64,000 bases of DNA, taken from positions 2,997,501-3,061,500 of the forward strand of contig CAHIKZ030001813.1 of the NCBI GenBank assembly GCA_903632075.3. Direction: 5' to 3'. The stretch comes from Acanthosepion pharaonis. Lineage: Eukaryota > Mollusca > Cephalopoda > Sepiida > Sepiidae. The first letter of the stretch is position 1, and the number at the start of each line of letters is the position of its first letter. A model generated the notes under the pieces. That model searched no databases. It was given only the letters and a program-made list of their open reading frames with translations, and had not been told where the DNA came from. Both the position numbers and the translations under genes were made by a program. Shown piece after piece: positions 22,993-34,576 of this stretch.

Positions 22993-23757
22993 GGTCTGTT
23001 TTACGGTATATCAACTTCAATGGGTTATTTAATGCCGACAAGATTTTTATTACTGGTAATAATTTTTTTCAAAATGTATTGCTGGCAATTTTTTTTTCAA
23101 AAATGTATTGTTGATAATATTTTTTTCAATAATGTATTTTATTTTTTCAAATTTTTTATTTTTTCAAAATTGTATTACTGGTAATATTTTTTCACAAATG
23201 TATTGCTGGTAATATATTTTTTTCAAAAATGTATTGCTCGTAATCTTGTTATTTTCAAAAATGTATTACTGGTAATATTTTTTTCAAAAATATATTGCTG
23301 GTAATATATTTTTTTCAAAAATATATTGCTAGTAATATTTGTTTTTCAAAAATGTATTTCTGGTAATCTTGTTTTTTTACAAAAATGTACTGCTGGTAAT
23401 ATTTTTTTTTCAAAAATGTATTGCAAGTAATTTTTTTTTTCAAATATGTATTCCTGGTAATTTTTTTTCCAAAATCTATTGCTGGTAATATTTTTTCCCA
23501 AAAATGTATTATTGGCATTAAAACCTATTTTTGCACTTTCATAGTGTTTTAACCGAGTTTGGGGTTTAACTATTTTGCCACAGCTGGAAACCTAACAGAT
23601 GCTACCACCCCGGGTTCGGGTGGACCTGGGAACACCAGCAATTAAGAGGTGGGTCTACGCTCCTCAAAACCTCCTGATCAGAGGCCTTGCTGCTGGATGT
23701 AGTCTATCGTTTTACCCAGGACGCGGAAGTAGTTTATCCTCTTACCCAGGACGTATA
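22993..23757. mobile_element. Minisatellite-bearing mobile element, copy 1 (novel-looking)
   Basis: 765 bp flanked by the 9-bp imperfect duplication AAGGATTTT (22984-22992) / AAGGGTTTT (23758-23766), and inserted into an RTE remnant. Order: 5' block with 'tcaatgggttatttaatgcc' (about 23018-23053); an array of some fifteen 30-32-bp units, each like 'aaaaatgtattgctggtaat' (about 23040-23515); a unique GC-richer 3' region (23570-23690) with 'gctaccaccccgggttcggg' and 'ctcctgatcagaggccttgc'; and two short terminal repeats each ending 'tacccaggacg'. No terminal inverted repeats and no coding frame. Two further copies lie at 41671-42875. Class unknown; a non-autonomous retroposon is my first guess. 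Confidence 0.7.
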
Positions 23758-23766
23758 AAGGGTTTT

Positions 23767-24290
23767 AAAAGAAGATTGAAAATGGCGCACTGAATTCGAA
23801 GGCGCATTGAAATAGCGAAATATACCTTCCAAAAACCAAGCAAAGTATTAAGAAATTGAAAATTTTCGTTAGGAACAAAGAAAAGAGTGTTGAATTGCTA
23901 TGTAATATCGGTCCTCCAATATAGCAGTGAATGCCAGACAACGTCCTCCCAGACGAAAAATGGCCTTGAAGCAACAGTGATGTGGTTCTACAGAAGGATG
24001 CTGAGAATACCATTGATTCAACATATGATTAGTGAGGAAGTTTTACGGAAAATAGAAACAGAAGGACACTTCTGATTAGAATCGCAAATAGTTGAAATTT
24101 TTAAAGTATATTATTTGACAGTCACAGTATATATTGAAGGCAAGGAGAAAGCAGCGAATAACGTACCTAACGAGCTTGTGTACATGTTTGGCAGAAAAGA
24201 CATTAGAAATAAATGCCAAAAAATCCTGCAAAAGACAGGAAGTGGTGGAAAGCCTTAACCGCCCACGTCCTGAAAGGACACTCCACACTA
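23767..24290 (+). pseudogene. RTE-type LINE fragment (3' part of the split copy)
   Basis: Continues the copy broken at 22992: 'gaaggcgcattgaaatagcg', 'agcaaagtattaagaaattg', a frame 'MLNCYVISVLQYSSECQT' near 23887-23940, 'WFYRRMLRIPLIQHMISEEVL' near 23985-24050, and the 3' block 'gtcctgaaaggacactccac' near 24269-24288. Confidence 0.75.
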
Positions 24291-24625
24291 AGCAAGTCTT
24301 GCAAGTATGAAAATTTTCTTAAAACAAAGGAAATAGTGTCAAACTGCGATGTCATAAATAATCTCCTATGTGTCAGTCAATGCTGGACAATTTCTTCACC
24401 AATGAGAAAGAGGTTTGTGATTTCCACCGACGATGCTGAAAATATAGAAGATAATAGGGTACTACAAGGAAAAGGTCATAAATAGACAAGTGAAATGTGT
24501 GAAATACATAATGAAAAAGAATGTATGTTTGGATAAGTTAACACTCACATGACTCGTTGAAGGCAAAAGACAGAATATTGAGGAAAGCCGGCCTCCTGAA
24601 AGGACATAGCACATAATCGAAGAAA
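24291..24625 (+). pseudogene. RTE-type LINE 3' fragment, tandem with the previous copy
   Basis: Restarts at 'aagcaagtcttgcaagtatg', re-reads the 'QCWTISSPMRKRF' block near 24376-24415 and ends 'cctcctgaaaggacatagca' near 24591-24612. It is a second truncated copy inserted at or joined to the first one's end. Confidence 0.65.
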
Positions 24626-24699
24626 TCGGTTAAAATATACAGATATTAAAATCAGTTTACTTATATTCATTTATCCCTACTCGCCGAAGTTATATTTAC

Positions 24700-25060
24700 C
24701 TTAAAATGGTAATGGTAATAGTAGCTGTTTTCGTATAAGGAAACATTCGCCATTCATTGACCGAATAGCCAGTACTAATATTGGTTTAATTTTTTAAAAA
24801 TCTTTCTAGTAAAACACTTTTTTCATTAACTGTTATCACGTTTTCTAGCATTGATAGAGGTTTCATTCCTAACCTTTTGTTTGATGCAGTATGGAACGTC
24901 AACATCTTGATTATGTCATTATTTTCTATTCGAATTACATGTGCTATCCATTTTAGTTGTTGATGCCGTTGAAAGTTCTCAAGTGATGTGGTTTCTGTTA
25001 TTTTTCCTGTTCATTCTTTGTGATTGTGTAGCGCCAGTGTACGAGGTCCGAAGAAAGACA
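24700..25060 (-). pseudogene. Other LINE C-terminal remnant
   Basis: The minus-strand frames contain 'LKWIAHVIRIENND', 'MLTFHTASNKRLGMKPLSML' and 'VITVNEKSVL', resembling the 'RWLGHVxRMxxxR' tail region of LINE polyproteins, but not from the family common in the rest of the window. Several stops. The assignment is tentative. Confidence 0.4.
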
Positions 25061-25329
25061 TATCCCCCTTAAAACCTTCATTTGCTCGAAGCCATTTTTG
25101 ACCATTGATCTGAGAAAGCGTTTGTATACAGCTGACAATTTCGATATTTCTGAACACCATGTGTGACATCCACATGAAAGTCTATATCTGATGAGGCTAT
25201 TTAAGAATATGACTCGAGTTTTCGGACTAACCTTTTAGTTTTGCAGTATCTTTTGCTGTTAGAGTAAACTGCCCCAAGCGCAGCCAATCCTGTGTTCAGC
25301 TACCTTATATCTTATACTCAGTTATGTGC

Positions 25330-25580
25330 CTTGTGTGATACATGCTTAGGCGATCATGTACCTTTCGATACATGAGTGACGATATTTTCCCCGCAATAGG
25401 TTGCCATTTTTTCTGCGGCTATAGAACCCGGCCTGTCTTGCTATTTAACCATAGCTGGAGAGAGAAGAAAAGGATTAATACCTTTCCCAAGCACGTAAGT
25501 GAATGTAATGGATTCAACTGGAATTCGAACTCTGATCTCCGGTTCCTCAATCCGAGCTGCTATCCATTACTCCAAATTTG
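25330..25580 (-). mobile_element. tRNA-derived SINE, family 2
   Basis: Minus-strand copy: the head's reverse complement is at about 25525-25580 (ccgagctgctatccattact), with the body at 25390-25520, including the reverse complement of 'atagctggagag' and 'cacgtaagtgaatg'. The B-box region is 'ggaattcgaactctgatc' read in reverse. Confidence 0.65.
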
Positions 25581-25589
25581 TCATAATAT

Positions 25590-26290
25590 TTCTATACACC
25601 GAGGTATTTGAAATGTTTACAATTTATTAATCCCACATTTTGATTTTTTATGATGGATCTAAGGTAGGAACCATCAATCCTCTCAATTCCTGATTATAGT
25701 TTCTGTTTTTGAAAGATTTATGCTGATTCCTATATTTCTTGCAACACTTGGTATAGAATACTAATTTTATTTTTTGTTCAAACTGCGAATTTATGTTAGG
25801 CTGTTTACGAGAAGAAGATTCAATTATTGAATATAATCACTTGATAAAATTACGTGTGCACATAGAGTAGAATTAAATTTATGCCTAATTAAATAAATAA
25901 AATAATTACTAAAATCGTTATCGTTTCTTTCACAAATATTGATGACAGTAACTACAGTCAGAAAGAGATGGACTAAAATGGCTGTTTATCTGATATGTAT
26001 ATTTTACTTGATACGAGTATTCAACCAATAATTGACCAGCAATGGATGAATAAGAATCTTTTGGGGTTTTAAATTTATCATATTGAAAGCATTGAATTAA
26101 TATAATGAGCAATTACGGTTCTCCACGAGTTCCTATAGTTTCTAGCCATATTTTTTTCTATATGAATTTACGTTTATGAAACATTTTTCTCACATCAGGT
26201 AATACAATACTTACGAAAGAAAATTAAAAACATAACTCTATAAAATAATACGCATGTTCGTAAGAACATCTTGAAACAAAATCACAGTTT
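25590..26290. other. Unassigned stretch
   Basis: AT-rich with no recognised structure. Confidence 0.4.
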
Positions 26291-26294
26291 TTTT

Positions 26295-26740
26295 TCTATA
26301 TGTAGTATCCCTTCGAAACACGGGTAATCATGGCTCTCCACAATTTCTTATCCTTTGTAGCAATGTTTGTTTTAATCCCTTCTATGCCTTGTTCTGCCAT
26401 CCACTTACACAAAATCACGATATTCTTCTATGTGCCTTGTCTCTTCAGAACGTGCACAAGCATAGTTCTCCACAACTTCCTATCCTTTGTAGCACATAGA
26501 GATGTTTTTATACCCCCCAGTTCCTATTTCGTCATCGATTTACACAAACTCATTATGTAGGCTATTCATTGTTTCTCTCTATCCCTCTTGCTTTCAATAT
26601 GTCCTATGATTCTTAAATTCTCCAAGCTCTCTTTCTTTTATTAAATGTCCCGAAAATTTCAATTGTTTCGGATTCTAAGTATTTATGTTTCCTTTCTTTG
26701 TTTTAAAATTTCCTCGTGTTCTGTCCATGACAGTTTGACT
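26295..26740 (-). pseudogene. RTE-type LINE 3' fragments, tandem pair
   Basis: Two 3' ends in tandem: 'atcccttcgaaacacgggta' near 26307 and 'gtctcttcagaacgtgcaca' near 26439. Each is followed by the 'cttatcctttgtagc' block. The second extends to about 26740. Confidence 0.65.
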
Positions 26741-26850
26741 AAAACTCTCAAAATTAGAGAAAATACGAAGTACATTCCAGAAGTTTTCAGATTTTCTTAG
26801 GAAAACATCAAAACACTTCCTCGCCCTCCCTGGAGTTCAAACTTTGTTTC

Positions 26851-26990
26851 CTGCGAGCCGCAACGATTCCCTTCCTCCGAAAGATTTCAGACAACGAAAC
26901 AGCCATAACGATAGCCTTCCTCCGATTGATTTCAGACAACGGAACAGCCATAACGATAGCCTCCCTCCGATTGATTTCAGACAGCAGACA
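26851..26990 (+). repeat. Tandem repeat, about 51 bp x 3
   Basis: Three units with 'aacgatagcc(t/c)(t/c)cctccg' and 'gatttcagacaac'. The unit length is divisible by three, so one frame translates as repeated 'NDSLPPIDFRQRNSH', but no larger gene contains it. Confidence 0.8.
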
Positions 26991-27104
26991 AGTACCATAT
27001 TTTTTACTAAAATATTTATGTTTATATTTCTCGATTTTTAGACATCTTATTTTAATTTGCTTTCAATTTCATTTCAAGCTTTTGCTTCACTCAAATAAAA
27101 TTCT

Positions 27105-27195
27105 AGATCGGGGATTCCCAAATATTTTTCTTTGGGCCGCATTTTCCGAATTAAAATTTACTCGGGCCTCACCAAATTTTATGTGATAAAACAGT
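27105..27195. mobile_element. Possible hAT-type transposon end
   Basis: 'gatcggggattcccaaatat' then 'tttgggccgcattttcc' resembles the subterminal motif common in hAT elements (a 'ggttccca..' end with 'ggccgc'). There is no partner end and no 8-bp duplication that I can see. Confidence 0.25.
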
Positions 27196-27568
27196 ACATT
27201 TAAAACTAAAAAAACATAGTGAGGGTTAAAGGGAGATAAATGTGGATTCGAAGTCAGAACATTATTATTGATAACTCTCTTCTCCAATTTGCGGGTCCTA
27301 GTTACTATATTCTTAATACTTGATATAATGCAAAAATATCACAATGATAAAATCGGCCAATAATTATTTATAACTATTTATACTGGGATTCATGCATGCA
27401 ATTACAAGTAGAAAGTGTATCACTAATCATTATTAGCTCAAAACAATTCTTAGACTGTAAAAATATTTTCGGGTTTTAAAATGTTAAGCTGTAAAAACAT
27501 AATTCAATTACTCCCAGCATCAATTTCAAGTTACGCCTCTTCTTCCATATATCTATACTATAATTAAC

Positions 27569-28331
27569 TCTATCTATAAAAGACAGGAAGTGTGTATCTC
27601 TGTGTGTTTGTAATAAATGCACGGCCGCAATTTTCGAAGGATTTCCACCAAAATTTACATGCAAGTTAGTGGGAAGGCCAAGACCGACTTTGCATTTCCC
27701 AACTCACATCGATAGTGGAAATAATTGATTTTTTTCATGCTTCTACGGCAGTTACCATGTAGTTTGCGGCCATTTTCTACTGGACAGAGTGAGAGCCAAT
27801 AGCTGGCTGCCACAAATAGGCAAGAAGATTCTATTGGCCAGCGTGTGAACCATTCAGCTGTCTGACACGAATGTTAACGAGCATGCAAAAAAATCGATAG
27901 CTGCATTCGTCACAAGTGGGAAAATTTTAAATCTGCATGGCACTTTACTCCAATTGGCTCATTCGCTTGCTTAAACTCAACGTTGATTCTGATTCCGCAG
28001 AACTGGGTTGGGTGTGAAAAAGTATTTGTTGTTAACATTCTTTTTTCATTCGGTTTTTCCAGTTACGAGTCCTTTTTTAAAGCAGATCGTTTTATGTTCA
28101 TTTTGTTTAGTTCTTTTTTCGTAACAGATTTAATGTTTAGTATAGAGCTTAGAAAAAATTCGCAGTGTGAGATAGGCAAGAAGTAAGGCATGTAGCAACA
28201 TCAGCACGGCAAAGGACACTCCTTTAAATGCAAGGAGTGGCAAAAATATTTTTAAGTCAAGTGATAGCGATTGCTGTATGAGTTGTACGATTTCTTAATC
28301 AAGCACGGGGAACGCCGGGCCATGCTGCTAG
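27569..28331 (+). mobile_element. Non-autonomous Helitron, copy 2
   Basis: Same ends as 2925-3689: TCTATCTATAAAAG at the start and GCTGCTAG at the end, with the same subterminal 'aacgccgggccatgctgct'. The interior is alike throughout except for the missing (TG)n and a roughly 30-bp insertion near 27675-27715. No transposase frame. Confidence 0.75.
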
Positions 28332-28375
28332 TAAGTTATAATTTCGAAAAGTCTTTGACACATGACTTACAGAAG

Positions 28376-28443
28376 GGTATCCATCTGACATATTATTCAG
28401 ATAATTCATATCCATCTGACATAGTATTCAGATAATTCATATC
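28376..28443 (+). repeat. Tandem duplication, about 33 bp x 2
   Basis: 'tatccatctgacata' followed by 'ttcagataattcata' occurs twice in a row with one mismatch. Confidence 0.9.
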
Positions 28444-28552
28444 AAATATACATATATATGTATGTGTGTCTGTTTAAAATAGTCTATATTTCAAGTGGTA
28501 GTGGCTCTCTACGGAGGGTAGAATATTTGTGGATATGTGGAGACTGCGGACA

Positions 28553-28657
28553 TAGAAATTAACATTGCATGGTAATCGTCAGTTTCACGTTTTAAGCGTT
28601 CACCTGATAATCGCTTAAAGGGTGAAAGTGACAATCACCATGCAACGTTGATTTCTA
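28553..28657. repeat. Long hairpin, 46-bp arms
   Basis: 28553-28598 and 28612-28657 are reverse complements with several mismatches (left starts 'tagaaattaacattgcatgg'), with a 13-nt loop. It could be a palindromic MITE. No clear target duplication. Confidence 0.7.
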
Positions 28658-28699
28658 AGGCCACACTGCTTATATTTGCGTGCATGGGAGTAATTAAGG

Positions 28700-29681
28700 C
28701 AAACATAAGAAATTGTGTGTATGTGTGATGAAAAACCTTTCTTTTTCTTCGTCTTTTTCTTCTATTTTAAAGATTTACGATTATGGCCAACGAAAGGTTC
28801 CTCTCCAAATACTCAATTTATGAATGTCACTATTTTCTCAACCCTTTTCTTATCACCCTAATTACCAACTCCGTGTGTGGCAAATATCCGTGAAACAAAC
28901 AGTACCAAAATATTAAATGTCTCATATGGAAGCAAACAGCTTTTCAAGAAACGTAATGATTTATGGTTGTTGGATAATAAGAAGATTGGTTTAAGCAGAG
29001 TCTAATCGTTCATCGCCATTCGCACGTTCCAACAAATGATGAATCCGCTTTACTTTATTTTACTTCGTTCTATGTCAGCAGGAATAGTTTATCAAATCGC
29101 TACCGTTTCCACCTCTAATATGTTTAACAGTTTGTTGCTTGGTAGCGATGTTGCATCAGTAGAAAGTTTTACTGTTGAGCGACATTTCCTTTCTGTTCTT
29201 TTCTTTCGTATTTATTTATTAATTTAAGCAGTTAAGCCTGTTATTATTTCGACATCATGATTCCGATGTTGTTGTTTGAACTGCATTTTACTGTTTTCCT
29301 GAATAATATACGCATTAACCTTCATCTCACATGACTAACAATAGATAAACCCGTCACGGCTTGACAGTAGCGGCTATACTTATATACGTTACTCAGCCAG
29401 CCTTTCTAGTTTTATGTTTCATCACTGCATGCATGTGACAAGACTACATTGAAATGACCAACAGTGGCATAGTTGATTGTTGATAGGCGATCTGTTATGC
29501 TTTTCACGTAAGCATTAGCGCAGAAGTGATATCAATTGCTTAAAACGCTATTTGACATCGTTTATTATTCAAGCGCTATTAACTACTCCAATTCCTGTTT
29601 ATTTTGTATAGAAATAAGGGAGGGAACTCAGGGAAAGAGAAAGAGTAAATGACAGGCGGGTTAAGAAACTTATACTGCAAT

Positions 29682-29683
<2 letters not shown>
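28700..29683. other. Unassigned stretch
   Basis: The plus frame at 29036-29227 has no recognised domain. No repeats stand out. Confidence 0.4.

Positions 29684-29728
<45 letters not shown>
29684..29728. repeat. (TA)n microsatellite
   Basis: About 22 TA units. Confidence 0.95.
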
Positions 29729-29730
<2 letters not shown>

Positions 29731-29939
29731 ATGCTTGCTTACCTATGACTTTGTTTTATGGAACCGCTCACCCTGTAAATCATTTTCAGACTTTACTCAC
29801 ATTGCTGACTAAAAGTCAATTGGTATTTTATTCTTTTTCGATTTTATCATTATTCACGCTTCTCTGATTATTTAGTTGTTTTTCCCATGGATTCTTTTCT
29901 TTATATGATTTACTGTGAGCCTAAATGGTTCGTTTTTAT

Positions 29940-30360
29940 CAGTGGTGATTATTTACATTGCTCGGACTGTTGTCCTCATCTTTATTGCCCTATTCACAAC
30001 GTTTCGGCCATTGTACGCTCCGGTCTTCGTCAGGTAATTGGAATTTCGAATTGAACCCTTTATTTCGTCAACCGGAGTTGCTTGTTCTAGTTCCACGTGC
30101 CATGCCTCTGCCGGATATCTCAGTTATCTTTCCAAGTTTTTGTTCACCATTGCAGTAGCAATTGAACTCACAACCCTTTGGGTCAAGTCACTGGATCCAA
30201 CCGGTGAACGAAATAAAGGGTTCAATTCGAAATACCAACCACCTAAAGAACGCCGAAGTGTACAATGGCCAAAAAGTCGTGAATATGACAATAAAGATAA
30301 GGACACCATCCGAACAATGTAAATAATTACAATACCTCATCTCAGAAATATAGACAGATA
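29940..30360. mobile_element. Foldback SINE (head-to-head)
   Basis: The left arm (about 29950-30075) is the reverse complement of the right arm (about 30200-30330). The loop includes 'attgaactcacaaccctttg', the reverse complement of the B-box region seen in the 15-kb copy. The right arm ends with 'acctcatctcagaaatatag', the family's 3' terminus. Confidence 0.65.
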
Positions 30361-30399
30361 TCTGTAGTGATATATATCCTATGTTCGTCAATAAGTCCG

Positions 30400-30600
30400 T
30401 AGCTAGTGTTTCCCAACCGGTATTCCCAGGGAGCACTAATGTGCCCTCAAAGGTAATAAATTACCCTTTTGTTAACTAGGAGAAACACAATAGATGAAAA
30501 TTTAGGACCAGCTCGGTGATGATGGAAACCCCTCATTTGTTTAGTTTTCGAAGCAGTGAATGTAATCAGCCAGTTCTCCCACCCTGTGATGTTAGAATTT
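30400..30600. mobile_element. Possible hAT-like end
   Basis: 'agtgtttcccaaccggtatt' with 'ccagggagcactaatgtgcc' has the look of a hAT terminal region. No opposite end identified. Confidence 0.25.
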
Positions 30601-30692
30601 GGTCAAAGAAGAGATCAGCTTCCAGTCCCTTGTCATCTAAAGTTTAGAAGGTGCACCTATATTTTTCATCATTAATATTACTCCATAGACCA

Positions 30693-31150
30693 TCACCGAA
30701 TATCCATTATGTTTATATGTGGTTGCAGGTAGTTCTTGGAAAACTTACTGGGCTTTCTCCAGGTCCAGATATGTCCACCGGCAGAGAAGTGGGTAAAGGA
30801 GGATTTGTAAGAGGAAATTACACCTTGCCAAACGTCCGGACACTTCTTAGCGATAGACCATTCCTTTCTTTTCTTAATGTTGGCAGAGTTGAGTAAAGAC
30901 TTGCGTCTAGCAGCTCCCACCTTATAACCAATGTTATGAAGATACGGCACAACTACTCTCTGACTCACATCGATAACCCTTGGGCTACTCCCTACAAACA
31001 ACTGTACAGCCCGGTAACACCTATCTGAGTCTACAGGCCGCCCAGAACGTGGTGATTTGATGTCCCTATTAGAAAGATGTATATTACGGTTTTCTGCAAT
31101 TATCCGCTGACTGTGCCCTCTGACTGAGCTCTCCAGCAATTCTGACTGAG
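30693..31150 (-). pseudogene. Tc1-type transposase remnant
   Basis: The 148-codon minus frame reads 'LSNRDIKSPRSGRPVDSDR', then 'VSQRVVVPYLHNIGYKVGAARRK', 'KKRKEWSIAKKCPDVW', and 'VISSYKSSFTHFSAGGHIWTWRKPSKF'. The usual 'FSDES' carrying the first catalytic Asp of the DDE triad here reads 'SSYKS', so Asp and Glu are both lost. The second Asp and the Glu region are not present. A dead Tc1 fragment with an unusually long open frame. Confidence 0.75.
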
Positions 31151-31159
31151 TCCTCTTTG

Positions 31160-31766
31160 TCCAACAATTCTACCCATGAGAAAACTTGATAATTCTACTG
31201 ATCCATTTGCTATATAGAGTAAGACAATCAAATCTGGAAACAAATAATAAGGGTTTAGATACTGGAGGGAATTGGCGCCTTATGACATGGGGAGTTGAAA
31301 ATAGGCGTTTCTTTTTACTTATGACATGTCTCTGTATGGTTGATGTTTCCTATTATTTATTTGTATTATTTTCCTAATTCTAACATATTATTTTTTTAGT
31401 AATAAATTCGACGTCACGGTAAAAGCTGAAAATTTATTTATTTTTAAATTGTTTTTCATATGAAAATGATTTTATCATTTGTCTCTTTTAATATTGTATT
31501 CAGAAATTTAAAACATTTGCATACAAATTTTTGTTATTTCCATTTTCTTGTACTGAATACATTTTAATTTTCATAATAAATTGCAATAAATTTCAAGTTT
31601 TAAAATTATTTTGCCGAGCAAAAGATAACCTCAAAACGTTTTTTTTTTTTCTAAGTTTAAAATAAAATAATACAGAATTTTAGAATATGTCACAACCGCT
31701 AAACATCCATGTTTATATGTTAACAAGTGTTGATTTATTTATGCAGGATGCAAAACTTAAGAAAGA

Positions 31767-31770
<4 letters not shown>
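31160..31770. other. Unassigned stretch
   Basis: AT-rich with no recognised element. Confidence 0.4.
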
Positions 31771-31853
<83 letters not shown>

Positions 31854-31855
31854 GG
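31771..31855. repeat. (CA)n/(TA)n microsatellite
   Basis: Short CA run, then about 35 TA units, ending 'ttatatatgg'. Confidence 0.95.
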
Positions 31856-33065
31856 TTTCAATTTTATTTTGGACGTATGTAAGTAATTCAATGCGCGTCT
31901 GTTCAGCCTGTGTATGATTTTCTGTCCTCACAAATGTTTTTCAAATGTTCATTTATATTATTACATTGTTGAATTTCTCTCAAAATGTCTGACTTATATC
32001 ATGTTGCCATGAAAATATTTGACTATTATTGATGATTTATCTTATCATCATTATCATCGTCATCCTGCTGCCTTCCAGAAGTATCATCATTATGATCATA
32101 TTTCGTTATCAAATTTTTACTAGGAAGAAACATACGAATGTATTGAGCAATATTCATCCTTTTCGACTGAATTCCAATACTATTTTCAAAATCTAATTTA
32201 CTATATATCAGATTTTCCTAACCTAGGCGATATCGCCCACCAGAATATTTTTTTATTTACAACACTCTAAAACTAATACAATTAGAACTAATGCAATGCA
32301 ATATTTATCATTTACGAATTTATATAGAAATAAATGTGAAAACAACTTTTAATTCATACATGTATAAACATTTACTAAATTATTAAAGATCATCCATATA
32401 GTTTAACATTTTATAAAATTTGAATCAATTGGTAATTAGCCGATGTTTTGCCAACCATTCCAATAAATAATATAATAAATAAATAACTAATCTAATAAAT
32501 AAATAGTGTTTATTATTTTTATTGTCAATTCTCAAGAACAAAGAAAATGTTCAAATTCACTTTCATACGTTTAGGCTTTATTGCAATTCTAATCATCGCT
32601 TTTTAAAACAATCAACATTGCCGAAGAGTGATGTTAGTTACAAAAGCGGTGTCAGGGAAAAAACCCTTCTTTTTATAATACGTCTTATTGTGGCTACGTT
32701 TGTCCATGTTTGCTTAACTTTTAACATTTAAATAAATGCATGCTTCCACGTACAAAACTCATAAGTTTTTCATGAACGTAAATTGTATTTTCAAGAATTA
32801 TGCTGGTTTTAATACGTTTTTGCTCATTCACGATTTTAAGATTTTCATTTACAGCCAGTCTACGTTTAAGCTGGATAGGCACTGAGGCGTTGAAAACAAT
32901 TTTCAGTGTTATATTCTAAAGGACTTGAACTGAAATTTTCTTAAAATAGTGAAAAGCCATTAAAAATGATTGGTGCTTGTTCGCATCAGTCAGTTAAGTG
33001 CTGCCTGTGGTACACGCTTGGGCGATCTTTTTTGATTCGTGGTAGGTTATCGTTTCTTTCTGTCG
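31856..33065. other. Unassigned AT-rich stretch
   Basis: No coding or repeat structure recognised. A palindromic 'ggcgatatcgcc' occurs at about 32226-32237. Confidence 0.4.
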
Positions 33066-33069
33066 TAGA

Positions 33070-33265
33070 CTGGTGGCCAACCTAGGCTATAGAATCCAGT
33101 CTGTTCTGCTATTTAACCCATAGCTGGAGGAGAAAAGACGAATTCATAGCTTTCCTAAGGGTATTTGCGCGTAAGTGAACGTAAGTAACCCGACTAGAAT
33201 ATCGAACTCGGTTTTCCGTTTTCCCATCCCGAGCCGATATCCATTATACCACAACGCACACCCCG
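33070..33265 (-). mobile_element. tRNA-derived SINE, family 2
   Basis: Minus-strand copy. Its head is near 33220-33262 (reverse complement of a 'gtgtataatggatatcggctcgggatggg' type start), and the body runs through 'cgcgtaagtgaacgtaagta' to 'catagctggaggagaaaag'. Confidence 0.7.
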
Positions 33266-33269
33266 CTCG

Positions 33270-34020
33270 TATAATAAGCATAAGATGAAAAGAGGTGAGC
33301 TTGAATATACGATTCCGATGCTGTATACACAGTGCCAGTAAGTGAAAGAAACAAGAGATATTACAGCTCATTCTCGATAGCAAATAAACGACTTCTCAAA
33401 GTGATTTGCATTTGCAGCTTTCTATCTTTTTTTTTTCCTTCCTCTCGGCTACAATCACAATTGGATATCTAAAGGGCAATGTAAAATGGCGTACGTCTTT
33501 TGATTGCGTACATACCCGTGTTTGATGTAATGAGAAACGGCAAGAGAAACGCCAAGGGAAGAGTCAAAAAGCGATTACAGGAGCGAAAGGGTAAATTTCA
33601 AAGATAACGAGTCACGCATAAGAAGAAAATAAAACGCTTGATAAGATACTTCTGAAATTTCCCTAATTGATATAACCAGACATAAAGTTTAACTGCCCGC
33701 TTTTTTTTTCTATGTTTCATGGTGGAATTTATTTTTTCTTGGCGTGAACTTTCCTTCCGCAGTGTTTCAGCAGAAGATCAAAAAGGTTATGCTTTCATGT
33801 GAGTCAAGGTTTGATTTCTTTTTAACGTGACCCCAAATTTACGCACATTTAAGCAGATCCGTAGGTGGTGTTGTTTACTCTTTGTAAAAATGGTCAACTT
33901 CTTCACAGCAATCTGATGAGATGAAATTTATTCATCTAGACGGAAAGTGTTTGAATTGGCGATAATGATTTTGTAATGCTAAAACAGCAGTAATAGAAAA
34001 CCAGGTCTGAGATAGATAGC
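33270..34020. other. Unassigned stretch
   Basis: No element recognised. Confidence 0.4.
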
Positions 34021-34024
34021 CATA

Positions 34025-34233
34025 TATATGTCCCATGACCTGTGCAATCATGGCTCTCCACAACATTCTGCCCCTGTTAGCTCTAAGCAACGTTTGACTC
34101 TTTACCATCCCTCTTTATTCCTTCTCTGTCATCCATTCATACCCATTTTCTTGATCGTAGTTTCCATTTGCCCTTTCTTTCCTCAATACGCTATGTAAGT
34201 ATTAAATTTTTCAAGCCGGCCTTCCTCATCATG
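34025..34233 (-). pseudogene. RTE-type LINE 3' fragment, split by a solo LTR
   Basis: Minus-strand terminal blocks 'gtgcaatcatggctctccac' and 'ctctgtcatccattcatac', reaching 'aagccggccttcctcatc'. The sequence resumes after the LTR at 34582 with 'tgttccagagattacaactg', which is where the family continues elsewhere. Confidence 0.65.
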
Positions 34234-34576
34234 TGTTATGGTCCGGTTCCTTGTACCACAGTGATGGTCCAAGGTAGAACCAATAAAGAAGAACTCGAAT
34301 ACGGATATGGAATAACACAGATATATTACAAACAGGAATATATACAGAGAGGTAGAAAGTGTTAGTATGAACAATCAAGTTTAGTAGTTATTGTCTGAAC
34401 GCGACTCTGTTTCGGACTGCCTCTGACTCGACTAACAGACTCGCTCACTCTGACTGACAGACTCCTGACGGACCTCACGCCAGACTTCAGACTGAACTCC
34501 CTGCTTCCTCTTGAGGCGCAGTATTTATTACGTATGGAATAGTCCATTATGTTATTATGGGTAAGGTCCCATAACA
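34234..34576 (-). mobile_element. Solo LTR, Ty3/gypsy-like
   Basis: 343 bp with TGTTATGG at one end and CCATAACA at the other, so it has TG...CA ends in a perfect 8-bp inverted repeat. The flanks are 'tcatg' (34229-34233) and 'taatg' (34577-34581), a 5-bp duplication with one mismatch. It sits exactly in the middle of an RTE remnant. No internal retroviral genes or second LTR are present, as expected after LTR-LTR recombination. Strand is inferred from the end pattern only. Confidence 0.6.

Noticed and set aside
26844..27041. Repeat-containing protein from the 51-bp tandem repeat
   Set aside because: The frame is open only because the unit length is a multiple of three. There is no surrounding gene structure.
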